Part shown: positions 52,420 to 60,040 of the stretch, in pieces
Position numbering within the stretch: the first letter of the stretch is position 1
Layout of the letters: every line of letters begins with the position of its first letter
From: Streptococcus hyointestinalis
GTDB lineage: Bacteria; Bacillota; Bacilli; Lactobacillales; Streptococcaceae
Direction of reading: 5' to 3'
NCBI RefSeq assembly: GCF_900459405.1
Contig: NZ_UHFN01000007.1
Coordinates: 2,108,001 to 2,172,000, forward strand
DNA: 64,000 bases
Program-made: the position numbers and the translations under genes
Notes under the pieces: model-generated
Seen by the model: only the letters and a program-made list of their open reading frames with translations
The model's database searches: none
Told to the model about the DNA's origin: nothing

Positions 52420-52857
52420 CTAGTTTTTTCTTCTATTTTTATATTTTCTGTGGCGCCTACGCCAACGGTAGTAGTCTAGGGTGAGGAGGACCTTGTTTTT
52501 GATAGGGTAGTCGTGTTGGATAAACTTAGCACTTTCCCAGAAATGCTTGATACCTGGGGTTTGCCAGTTGGATTGGATTAGAAATTGCCCACGACTGCGC
52601 TCGTTCTGCTCCTCTCTACTGTAGAAAAATTTGCAAATCTTGGTCAAACGAATCGTTGGCTGATAGTCATTTTCTGCGGTGTAGGGCTCTGTCGCAATAT
52701 TGATAAGACCGCCTCGCAAAAGCTCTTGCCAAGCTCCACGGTTGGCGTGAAAATATTGGCGCATTGGCAGTTGTAAATCTCTTGGCAACTGCAAAATACG
52801 ATGAGTGCCACTGAGCTCTTCAACCTCGACATAAAAGTAGATTTTTCGCTTTGCCAT
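52420..52857 (-). CDS. Hypothetical basic protein
   Basis: A 145-residue protein (MAKRKIYFYVEVEELSGTHR) I do not recognise. It has a mostly beta N-terminal half and a very basic C-terminus (YYRWRRRHRKYKNRRK), suggesting contact with nucleic acid or membrane. The start at 52857 has an AAGTTTAAA context without a clear ribosome binding site; an ATG-proximal alternative is at 52872. Its terminator is interrupted by the IS3 element. Confidence 0.5.
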   Translation of the reverse strand: MAKRKIYFYVEVEELSGTHRILQLPRDLQLPMRQYFHANRGAWQELLRGGLINIATEPYTAENDYQPTIRLTKICKFFYSREEQNERSRGQFLIQSNWQTPGIKHFWESAKFIQHDYPIKNKVLLTLDYYRWRRRHRKYKNRRKN

Positions 52858-52978
52858 TTTAAGTTTTCTCAACTCTTCCGATATAATTTAGCCAAACCTT
52901 TTTCTTTTCGTTTTTTATTATACCATATCTAGCGAGAAATATATTATAATAAAGAAAACGACCTCGTAAGGAGTCTTT

Positions 52979-53830
52979 ATGGATTTAGGAGCTACTTTCA
53001 AACAACTACGGACATCACGTCATATCACCCTCAAGGAAGCCTGCAAAGACGCATTTTCACCCTCCATGTTATCTAGGTTCGAATCTGGGCAAAATGACCT
53101 TTCAGCAGATAAGTTTCTCACTGCACTGGAGCATATCCACACAGATGTCAATGAATTTTTGTACTTAGCTCATGGCTTTACACCATCTGCTTTTGCTGCA
53201 TTGTTAGAAGCCATTTTCAATCTTGAAACACAGATGGATGTCGCTGGCTTAAGAGCCCTTTATGAGAGGGAAGCTGCTTTGTCTTCTCGTGAACACGCTG
53301 TCAACGCTCTCGTCATCAAGGCACATCTCAAAGCACTAGATGATAGCGTCACTATGACCGAGAAAGAAAGTCGTTTTTTGCATGACTATCTGTTTGAGAC
53401 AGAGATTTGGGGAAGATACGAGCTAGAGCTATTTGCCATCAGCACGCCCCTGCTTAGTGTTGAGCTCTTTAGCAGATATACACGGGAAATCTTGCGTAAA
53501 ACAGATACTCTTGGCGAACTTCCAGAAAATCGTGCCATCATCCACACTATGCTCCTTAATGGCTTTCTACTCTCTATTGACGAGGAGGATTTTGACAATG
53601 CCACTTACTTTGACCAGCAGATAAAGAAGCGCTTTTATCATGAAAAAGAAGCCTACTTTCGAATTGTCTACCTTTTTGCCCAAGGCTTGTTGACTTATAA
53701 AAAAGGGGATAAAGTGAATGGTACAAGGCAAATGCAAAAAGCTATTTCGATACTTGAAACTCTTGATTGCCAAAAAGCTGCGAGCTACTATCAAAGGTCA
53801 CTAGGCCTCTTACTACAAGCAGATAACTGA
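52979..53830 (+). CDS. Rgg/GadR/MutR-family transcriptional regulator
   Basis: A 283-residue regulator with an N-terminal helix-turn-helix (about 5-60: FKQLRTSRHITLKEACKDAF, SPSMLSRFESGQNDLSADKF) and a C-terminal TPR-like helical domain (about 75-283) ending in YQRSLGLLLQADN, the Rgg peptide-sensing fold. Rgg proteins respond to short pheromones and often control an adjacent gene. The next gene in the same direction is an MFS gene at 55455, now separated by an IS110 element. A TAAGGAGTC site precedes the ATG. Confidence 0.88.
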   Translation: MDLGATFKQLRTSRHITLKEACKDAFSPSMLSRFESGQNDLSADKFLTALEHIHTDVNEFLYLAHGFTPSAFAALLEAIFNLETQMDVAGLRALYEREAALSSREHAVNALVIKAHLKALDDSVTMTEKESRFLHDYLFETEIWGRYELELFAISTPLLSVELFSRYTREILRKTDTLGELPENRAIIHTMLLNGFLLSIDEEDFDNATYFDQQIKKRFYHEKEAYFRIVYLFAQGLLTYKKGDKVNGTRQMQKAISILETLDCQKAASYYQRSLGLLLQADN

Positions 53831-53859
53831 CACCATTTCAAAAAGAAGTGGTGTTTTTT
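53830..53859 (+). terminator. Terminator of the Rgg-like gene
   Basis: ACACCATTTC, loop AAAAA, GAAGTGGTGT (10 bp with one G-U) and seven T, directly after the stop. Confidence 0.88.
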
Positions 53860-53881
53860 TGAACATATGCAACTTTTTTAG

Positions 53882-53910
53882 CAAGCGTCCTCTCCTCGTC
53901 TATAATAAAG
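53882..53910 (+). promoter_or_regulatory. Orphan promoter between the Rgg-like gene and IS110 copy B
   Basis: TATAAT near 53903 lies about 17 bases after TTAGCA, reading rightward. It has no gene before the IS110 element and may once have driven the MFS gene now at 55455, possibly under Rgg control. Confidence 0.45.
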
Positions 53911-54051
53911 GCAAATAGAAGACAAACTATAAGAAAAGTCAATAGTTTACTTTAAATTTATTTTTGTTTCGATTTTCTTATTTGAGAGTACGACGAAAAC
54001 ACCTTGAAATAACTGAAATTTTTTCAAGGATAAGTATTGTATTTTAAGTAT

Positions 54052-55197
54052 TTATCTCACCTTGCTTTCATCAAAGGGAGTATTGTTCTTGAGAAGATGG
54101 AACAATACTCGTACCAGCTTTTTAGCGACATGGGCAACAGCGACGTTATAATGTTTTCCTTGGTCTAACTTGATTCTTAGGTAAGCTTTAAAAGCAGGGG
54201 AAAAGCGAGCCACTGATTTGGCAGCTTGTATTAAAGCCCATCGAAGATGTGGAGACCCACGCTTGACCATTTTACCTTGAGTATCTAGTTGTCCAGATTG
54301 GTAGATAGATGGTTCTAACCCTGCAAAAGCTTGAAGTTGGGCTGGTTTGTCAAAGGTATGGATATTCCTAATTTCCGCTAAAATGATAGATCCAAGACGA
54401 TTTCCAATTCCAGCCACAGTTGTGATGACCGAGGTGAACTCAGCCATCAGCTCATCGACTTTGTTTTCAGCTTTAGAGATGAGTCTTTTGTAATGCTTGA
54501 TATTTTCAATGATTTCGATGAGTTCGAACTCCCGAGCTTCTGAAGTTGTTCCGATAAAGTTTGGAGCGACCTTGAGAATATCTTGTATTTTTGGCATTGT
54601 TAATCGTTTGATTTCTAGAAGCTTCTCAAATCCAGCCTCACTCATTTTCTGAGGGCTGGGATAGTGTGATAGGAGTTCATAGGCGTAGTCAGAATGCTTT
54701 CCAATGATTTTATCTATCTCAGGGAAGATGATGTCCAAACACCGAGTGTATTGTACTTTCCAATCAGACTGCTTCTTCTTGAGACGGTGAATGTGTCTCG
54801 TTAGAATTTTCAGTTCTTCTTTTCTATTATCATGACGAAACTGTTCCCGATTAGGGTCGGATAGTAGCTTAAGGGCAATGGTACGGGCGTCCTTCTTGTC
54901 TGTCTTGGTTTTACGAAGTGATAATGACTTGGCGAATTCCTTGATGAGTAGAGGGTTGTAGGTATAGACAGTTGCTCCATGTTCATGAAGAAAATCTAAA
55001 AGATTAAAGGCATAATGTCCTGTATCTTCAAGTGCGATGAGATAGTCTTGTTTTAACTGACTGAGGGTATTTATGAACAAGTTAAAACCAGCTCTAGTAT
55101 TTGAGAAAGTGAGTGGTTTAAGAATAAGTTTTCCTTTGTCGTTTAAGACAGCTACATCGTGTTTGTTTTTAGCGACATCAATGCCAACGAAAATCAT
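54052..55197 (-). CDS. IS110-family transposase (copy B)
   Basis: A 381-residue DEDD recombinase. RuvC-like residues are in MIFVGIDVAKNKHDVAVL, IALEDTGHYAFNL and KTDKKDARTIALKL; the Tnp domain has VAGIGNRLGSIILAEIRNIH and SIYQSGQLDTQGKMVKRGSP with the serine. The start at 55197 follows ATGGAGGTACACAT. The frame is intact and much of the C-terminal half matches copy A closely (HYNVAVAHVAKKLVRVLFHL). Confidence 0.94.
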   Translation of the reverse strand: MIFVGIDVAKNKHDVAVLNDKGKLILKPLTFSNTRAGFNLFINTLSQLKQDYLIALEDTGHYAFNLLDFLHEHGATVYTYNPLLIKEFAKSLSLRKTKTDKKDARTIALKLLSDPNREQFRHDNRKEELKILTRHIHRLKKKQSDWKVQYTRCLDIIFPEIDKIIGKHSDYAYELLSHYPSPQKMSEAGFEKLLEIKRLTMPKIQDILKVAPNFIGTTSEAREFELIEIIENIKHYKRLISKAENKVDELMAEFTSVITTVAGIGNRLGSIILAEIRNIHTFDKPAQLQAFAGLEPSIYQSGQLDTQGKMVKRGSPHLRWALIQAAKSVARFSPAFKAYLRIKLDQGKHYNVAVAHVAKKLVRVLFHLLKNNTPFDESKVR

Positions 55198-55245
55198 ATG
55201 TGTACCTCCATATAGGTTATTCAAGCGCACTTGGTTATCCACGAA

Positions 55246-55380
55246 CTTTTTGTCTTGTTACCTTACACGAGATAAAACGTCGCTGCGTTATCAAACTCAT
55301 TACCAATTGAAACAAAAAGCTATGGTTAGAGCCTTTCCGAAATCGTCAAAGCGATTGGAGGGTAGAAACTAATCCACAGT
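55246..55380 (-). ncRNA. Bridge RNA of IS110 copy B
   Basis: Stem 1: CTGTGGATTAG at 55380 downward, closing with CTAACCATAG (a G-U replaces a G-C of copy A). Inner hairpin AATCG/CGATT is retained. Stem 2: CTTTTTGT with ACAAAAAG (55246-55253). The shared blocks CCAATCGCTTTGACGATTTC and GACGTTTTATCTCGTGTAAG are identical in both copies, while internal-loop bases differ (TTCTACCCT here against AATTTTAT in A). Confidence 0.75.
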
Positions 55381-55454
55381 GGCTTTTTCCAAGTATAACA
55401 CTTGGGCTTTGGCAGTAGCTAACTGCACTAAATATAATATAAGGAGAGCTTGCC

Positions 55455-56684
55455 ATGCATCTCATCATCAAAAATAAGGTCTACCGTCATTTGCTATTGT
55501 CACGTATCTTAGATAACCTCGGAGCTTCTCTCTACAATATCGTTTTTGTCGTTTATGCTGCTACTTGCTTTAAGTCGCAAATCATCGTCAGTATCGCCAA
55601 TATCACCATGATGATACCCACTTTATTTAGCCTTTTGGTTGGGATAAGAGCTGACAAAACCAAGCAAAAAGGGCGCTGGCTGATAACATGTGGCTTTGTC
55701 CAAGCTAGTCTTTTCACACTTGTTGGTTTTATCATTAACAAACCAAGTCTTTTGGTCTTTGCCATTGTTTGCTTGGTCAATATCATCAGCGATTGCTTGA
55801 GTGACTATGCCAATGGCTTACGCTTGCCGATTTTGCAGAAACAAGTCGCTAAAGAGGACTTGGTTAGTGCCTATGCTAGCAGTCAGTTTGCCATCTATGT
55901 CTGTAACCTTTTAGGTCAGACACTAGGCATTTGGTTACTAACGATTGCCAATCAACAGTTTGCTTTTATCGCCTTTATCAACGCTCTGTCCTTTATCCTA
56001 GCGTCACTAGTGCTATTGCCTATAAGACAGGACTTAACCTACCAGCACACTGCGCTAAAAGAAGAGATAAGCTCTTCATCAAAGCGGGGAAAAGACTTGT
56101 TTTTACAAGTCAAAACGATTTTTCAAGAGCAGGAAAGCGTCCATTTTATCCCGCTACTGCTTAGCATTATGCTAATCAATATGCTCGCTAGCGCTATGAC
56201 GTCTATTTACAATATCATCTTACTCAAGAAACCCTTGTTAGGGCTTAGCTACAGTCAAGGCGTTTTGATGGTTGAGGTCGCTATGATTGGTGGGCTTTTA
56301 GTAGGAAGTCTGTCAACACGAGATTATTTTGCTAAACGCTCACTTAAAACTTTAGTCAGCCTTGCGGGAGTTATGCTGCTTCTGACAGGGCTTAGTCAAC
56401 TCTTTTCTCTGCCAGCTATTTTTAGTTTATTGTTTCTCTTTATAACTTGCTTTTTATCTGGAAAGGTCAACCCCAAGCTCAATGCACTGCTGTTAAGCCA
56501 ATTGCCCAGCCAAGTCCTCGCTCGTGTGAGCAGTTTTTTGACCTTACTCTTTACCTTATCAGCTCCACTAGGTGTTGTCATCTTTAGCTTCATCACACCT
56601 TTTTCAGAAAAGTTGACTTGGCTCTTGTTTACAGGATTGGCTTTCCTCTCTGTTTTCTTCACCACACAAAAAAAGTTGAGCTAA
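55455..56684 (+). CDS. MFS transporter
   Basis: A 409-residue, roughly 12-helix protein (MHLIIKNKVYRHLLLSRILD) with the loop VGIRADKTKQKGR. It is homologous to the MFS of the lanthipeptide-type cluster. Position after an Rgg-like gene suggests peptide-controlled export of a peptide or drug, but IS110 copy B now lies between them. AAGGAGAGC precedes the ATG. The terminator is shared with the ABC genes on the other strand. Confidence 0.8.
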   Translation: MHLIIKNKVYRHLLLSRILDNLGASLYNIVFVVYAATCFKSQIIVSIANITMMIPTLFSLLVGIRADKTKQKGRWLITCGFVQASLFTLVGFIINKPSLLVFAIVCLVNIISDCLSDYANGLRLPILQKQVAKEDLVSAYASSQFAIYVCNLLGQTLGIWLLTIANQQFAFIAFINALSFILASLVLLPIRQDLTYQHTALKEEISSSSKRGKDLFLQVKTIFQEQESVHFIPLLLSIMLINMLASAMTSIYNIILLKKPLLGLSYSQGVLMVEVAMIGGLLVGSLSTRDYFAKRSLKTLVSLAGVMLLLTGLSQLFSLPAIFSLLFLFITCFLSGKVNPKLNALLLSQLPSQVLARVSSFLTLLFTLSAPLGVVIFSFITPFSEKLTWLLFTGLAFLSVFFTTQKKLS

Positions 56685-56694
56685 GCTCAACTTT
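56668..56694. terminator. Bidirectional terminator between MFS and ABC ATPase
   Basis: AAAGTTGAGC with GCTCAACTTT and a 3-base loop, flanked by A-run and T-run. It overlaps the stops of both converging genes. Confidence 0.82.
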
Positions 56695-57496
56695 AACCGA
56701 GCACAAGAGCGTCGTCTGTTAGCTCTTGTCCGCTATTTTTGTGGAAGAGTTCCATCAACTGCGCAACGGTTAGGTTCTTTTTCTCCTCACCAGAGATGTC
56801 CACAACGATTTTACCGTGATAGAGCATGACCAGGCGGTTACCATAGGTGATAGCATGTTCCATATTGTGGGTAATCATGAGACTGGTGAGTTTTTGCTCT
56901 TTGACGATTTTATTGGTCAACTGCATAACCATCTCACTGGTCTTAGGGTCTAGGGCAGCGGTGTGCTCGTCTAAGAGGAGCACTTTTGGTCGAACAAGAG
57001 TCGCCATAGACAGCGTCAAGGCTTGACGTTGCCCCCCTGAGAGAAAGGCAGCGTCGGTTTTGAGGCGGTTTTCTAAGCCCAAGCCAAGCTCACTCAGCAC
57101 GCTCTTAAAGAGCTCACGCTCCTTATCTGTGACAGCATTTTTAAAGAAGCTGCGCTTTTTCCCACGACGATAGGCAATCGCCATGTTTTCTTCGATGGTG
57201 AGATTGGTCGCTGTTCCCATACGAGGGTCTTGGAAAACACGGCTAATCGCTTTGGCACGCTTTTCAACAGAGTCTTTTCGGATAGACTTGCCCTCGAGTC
57301 TAATATCGCCCTCATCAATGGTGACAAGTCCTGCGATACTGTTTAAAAGCGTTGATTTTCCAGCGCCATTTCCTCCGATAACGGAGATAAAGTCGCCTTC
57401 ATTGATGGTCAAATCAAGTCCACGAAGGACATGATTTTCATTGACAGTGCCTTTTTCAAAGGTCTTGTGAATACCAGCAAGTTCCAGTAAAGCCAT
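56693..57496 (-). CDS. ABC transporter ATP-binding protein (TrpZ-like position)
   Basis: A 267-residue ATPase: Walker A VIGGNGAGKSTLLNSIAG, Q-loop RVFQDPRMG, signature LSGGQRQALTLSM, Walker B KVLLLDEHTAALDP and H-loop ITHNMEHAI. It energises the adjacent permease. The binding protein-permease-ATPase order matches the streptococcal system described for aromatic amino acids (TrpXYZ). It is separated from the permease by two bases. Confidence 0.88.
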   Translation of the reverse strand: MALLELAGIHKTFEKGTVNENHVLRGLDLTINEGDFISVIGGNGAGKSTLLNSIAGLVTIDEGDIRLEGKSIRKDSVEKRAKAISRVFQDPRMGTATNLTIEENMAIAYRRGKKRSFFKNAVTDKERELFKSVLSELGLGLENRLKTDAAFLSGGQRQALTLSMATLVRPKVLLLDEHTAALDPKTSEMVMQLTNKIVKEQKLTSLMITHNMEHAITYGNRLVMLYHGKIVVDISGEEKKNLTVAQLMELFHKNSGQELTDDALVLG

Positions 57497-57498
57497 AA

Positions 57499-58404
57499 CT
57501 AGTCACCTTCTTTCGTTAATGTTTTTGAGGGGCGCACGCCCAATTTGTTGCGCAGCTCTGGGATGTAGAGAATAACCGCTAGAAGTATCGCTGATACCAG
57601 CTTAATCATCTGTGCTTCGATGTCAGTCGTTAGGATAAAGACGATAATCAAGCGGTAGATGACAGAGCCAAGCACCAATGACCACAAGCGTTTACCAAGC
57701 GGCAAGTGCTTGATAATGACCTCAGCGAGGATGATTGAGGCTAAGCCGATAACGATAGTACCAACCCCCATGTTGAGGTCAGCATAGCCGTTGTTTTGCG
57801 CTAAGAGCGCTCCAGAGAGTGCGATGAGCCCATTTCCAATCATGTAGCCTAAAATCTTCATACGATCGACTTTGATACCGTTAGCCTGTCCCATAGCGAC
57901 ATTGTCTCCAGTCGCACGAAGGGCAAGTCCCAACTGGGTATTTAAGAAAAGGTATAAAATCAAAATCACCAAAACGACAAAGACACTACCAATCAGCAAG
58001 ACCGAGCTGGTTCTATCCAAGCCAAGCTTTGCAACCATGGTCACAATCGTCTCATGTGTCGACAGATAGACATTTGAGCTGCCTAAGATGAGGAGATTGA
58101 CCGAGTAAAGACCTGTCAGTGTGATAATCCCTGTCAGAAGGGCTGGAATTTTCATCTTGGTGTGCATGATACCTGAGACAAAACCAGCCAACATCCCACC
58201 AAGCATGCCACAGAAAGTCGCTAAGATAGGATTGATGTCGTGCATGATACACAGTGCACAAACCGCAGCTCCCATCGGAAAAGTCCCTTCAGCAGACAAG
58301 TCTGCAATATCTAAAATACGAAAGGTGATGAACACCCCGATTGCCATAATGGACCACAACAGCCCTTGCGAAATCCCTGATAATACAATATCTAACATAA
58401 ACAT
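57499..58404 (-). CDS. ABC transporter permease (TrpY-like position)
   Basis: A 301-residue polytopic membrane protein (about 8-9 helices) of the BPD_transp_2 type; SAEGTFPMGAAVCA and LAEVIIKHLPLGKRL are typical. It forms the membrane channel for the substrate delivered by the lipoprotein upstream. Nine bases separate it from the binding-protein gene. Confidence 0.86.
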   Translation of the reverse strand: MFMLDIVLSGISQGLLWSIMAIGVFITFRILDIADLSAEGTFPMGAAVCALCIMHDINPILATFCGMLGGMLAGFVSGIMHTKMKIPALLTGIITLTGLYSVNLLILGSSNVYLSTHETIVTMVAKLGLDRTSSVLLIGSVFVVLVILILYLFLNTQLGLALRATGDNVAMGQANGIKVDRMKILGYMIGNGLIALSGALLAQNNGYADLNMGVGTIVIGLASIILAEVIIKHLPLGKRLWSLVLGSVIYRLIIVFILTTDIEAQMIKLVSAILLAVILYIPELRNKLGVRPSKTLTKEGD

Positions 58405-58413
58405 CCTCTACCT

Positions 58414-59382
58414 TTATTCTGTAATTTGACTCACATCAATGCCCAAGAGTTTTGCTATTTTCTTGTTGACCACAGCCTTGACGGATTTAGGGTACTCAGC
58501 CGGTATCTCTGATGGCTTTTTCCCTTTTAAAATCTGAATCCCCATCTTGGCGGTCTGACGTCCAAGACTCTCATAGTCCGCCCCGTAGGTGAACAAAACA
58601 CCTTGCGCCACCACGTCCGCAGAGCCTCCGATGACAGGCACCTTCATCTCCTTAGACAACTCTGTCACGAGATTGATGGAGCTGACAATGGTATTATCCG
58701 TCGGAATAAAAAGCGCATCGCTCTTAGACATGAGGCTCTTTGCCGTGTCTTGCACGTCATTGGTGGATGAGATACCCTTGACCACTGTTTCGATACCTGC
58801 TTTTTTAAAAAGCTTTTTGGCTTGATTGACCTGCACCTCGGAGTTGCGCTCGCTCGTGGTGTACATGATACCGACCTTTTTGACATTTGGCAGCACCTCT
58901 TTGAGCAATTCCACTTGCTTGGCAATCGGCGCCATATCGCTGGTTCCTGTAGCGATACCACCTGGGTGCTTCATGCTTTTGACAAGACTCGCTGACACAG
59001 GATCCGTCACATCGGTAAAGAGAATCGGCACATCCGTTGACAGACTAGCCAGCGACTGCGCAGCCGTTGTAGCAATCCCTAGCACAAGATCATTTTTTCG
59101 AATCAGCTTTTCAGAGATAGACTGAAGATTAGACTGATCACCTTGTGCGTTTTTATAGTCAATCACGATATTTTTACCATTCACATAGCCCTCTTTTTTC
59201 AGCTCATCAATAAAACCCTTTCTAGAAGCCGTCAAAGACGGGTGCTCCACATACTGCAAGATACCTATGTGCTTGGCGTCCTTGTCAGCTGTTTTTTCAC
59301 TCTCTGACGTGCTCGAACAGGCACTAAGCACTAACACAGCAGCACTAAGCGCTAACAATCCCTTTAGGAAACGTTTCATCAT
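58414..59382 (-). CDS. ABC transporter substrate-binding lipoprotein (TrpX-like)
   Basis: A 322-residue lipoprotein with the lipobox LVLSACSSTSESE (Cys about 22) and an ABC_sub_bind domain: HIGILQYVEHPSLTASRKGF, PILFTDVTDPVSASLVK, KKVGIMYTTSERNSEVQV. This family includes the tryptophan-type binding proteins of streptococci. It is the first gene of the three-gene operon and lies behind an attenuator whose leader peptide has Tyr and Phe codons. Confidence 0.86.
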   Translation of the reverse strand: MMKRFLKGLLALSAAVLVLSACSSTSESEKTADKDAKHIGILQYVEHPSLTASRKGFIDELKKEGYVNGKNIVIDYKNAQGDQSNLQSISEKLIRKNDLVLGIATTAAQSLASLSTDVPILFTDVTDPVSASLVKSMKHPGGIATGTSDMAPIAKQVELLKEVLPNVKKVGIMYTTSERNSEVQVNQAKKLFKKAGIETVVKGISSTNDVQDTAKSLMSKSDALFIPTDNTIVSSINLVTELSKEMKVPVIGGSADVVAQGVLFTYGADYESLGRQTAKMGIQILKGKKPSEIPAEYPKSVKAVVNKKIAKLLGIDVSQITE

Positions 59383-59404
59383 TTCTCCCTTTCTAAAATG
59401 CTAT

Positions 59405-59472
59405 CAAAAAACCAGCTAGGTAGATAAACTAGCTGGTTAATGCCTATGTTTACATAGAAGTGACAGCCAGTT
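59405..59472 (-). promoter_or_regulatory. Transcription attenuator: terminator with alternative antiterminator
   Basis: On the minus strand AACCAGCTAG pairs with CTAGCTGGTT (59410-59438, 10 bp) and is followed by TTTTTT, an intrinsic terminator before the first structural gene. Upstream, AACTGGCTG (59464-59472) can pair in full (one G-U) with CAGCTAGTT, which spans the 5' arm and loop of the terminator. The two structures exclude each other. Confidence 0.8.
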
Positions 59473-59568
59473 AGAAAATTATTATCTAATCGGCTAATCA
59501 TCACAAAAGGCTTTAGCTTCATAGATACAAACTCACAACGTCTGTACCTCATAGCTACAAACGTCTAT

Positions 59569-59622
59569 CTAGAAACTAAAGTAATATCCCTTGCTCTTTA
59601 CAATCACTGCTACTCTTGGCAT
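59569..59622 (-). CDS. Leader peptide of the ABC transporter operon
   Basis: A 17-codon ORF encoding MPRVAVIVKSKGYYFSF, with an excellent AGGTGAGGAGG ribosome binding site eight bases before the ATG. Tyr-Tyr-Phe-Ser-Phe are its last codons. It lies about 50 nt after the promoter and about 100 nt before the antiterminator. A ribosome stalled at these codons would affect the downstream fold. No Trp codon is present. Confidence 0.75.
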   Translation of the reverse strand: MPRVAVIVKSKGYYFSF

Positions 59623-59668
59623 GTCGTCCTCCTCACCTCACGGTGTAAAATGTCTAATAGTTAATATT

Positions 59669-59697
59669 ACTATACCTTTATTTAAGAAACTTGTCAA
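59669..59697 (-). promoter_or_regulatory. Promoter of the ABC transporter operon
   Basis: On the minus strand TTGACA (59692-59697), 17 bases and TATAGT (59669-59674). Confidence 0.85.
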
Positions 59698-59714
59698 TAG
59701 ATTTTTAAAGGATA

Positions 59715-59742
59715 AAACACTAGAAGTCACCTCCTAGTGTTT
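59715..59742 (-). terminator. Terminator of the lev-like PTS operon
   Basis: AAACACTAG with CTAGTGTTT on both arms, loop of 10 and a TTTTATCC tail on the minus strand. It overlaps the end of the last gene. Confidence 0.75.
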
Positions 59743-60030
59743 GTGATGTAGGGCAGCTAGCTTTAGTTGTAAATCGTCAATGACACGATTGACATTTTGT
59801 TGCCCTTTATAGATACCATAGCCAAAAAGCAGCATCCCTAGACACCCCACAGCAACTAGACCTATGCCGCTAAAGCGTAAGACTAGAGAGGCTTTTGAGA
59901 AATACAGAGCTACCACGCCTAGACTAGCTACAACGAAAAGTAAGCTAAACCAACGCTTGAGATTGTCAATCATGTGTTTTTGATAAGTGATTTCATTTTG
60001 ATAACCTGATAGTAACTCTTTTTCAGTCAT
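59734..60030 (-). CDS. Small membrane protein at the end of the PTS operon (LevX-like position)
   Basis: A 98-residue protein with two membrane helices (about 27-45 and 53-73) and charged ends. It is the gene after EIID, the position of levX in the S. mutans levDEFGX operon; similarity to LevX beyond position is not verified. Ten bases separate it from EIID. Its role is unknown. Confidence 0.55.
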   Translation of the reverse strand: MTEKELLSGYQNEITYQKHMIDNLKRWFSLLFVVASLGVVALYFSKASLVLRFSGIGLVAVGCLGMLLFGYGIYKGQQNVNRVIDDLQLKLAALHHKH

Positions 60031-60040
60031 GATAACTCCT

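Larger units (their letters stand above)
53970..55400 (-). mobile_element. IS110-family insertion sequence, copy B (approximate limits)
   Basis: Transposase 54052-55197 with its bridge-RNA-like region to about 55380. It is closely related to copy A at 39.4-40.9 kb but is not identical, so the two are separate acquisitions or an old duplication. The ends are estimated. Confidence 0.78.

Noticed and set aside
54052-55380. IS110 copy B as a duplicate transposed from copy A within this window
   Set aside because: The proteins and leader RNAs are clearly related but differ at many positions, so they are not recent copies of each other.
59383-59700. T-box riboswitch before the TrpXYZ-like operon
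   Set aside because: The conserved T-box sequence and specifier-loop arrangement are absent; a leader-peptide attenuator explains the terminator better.
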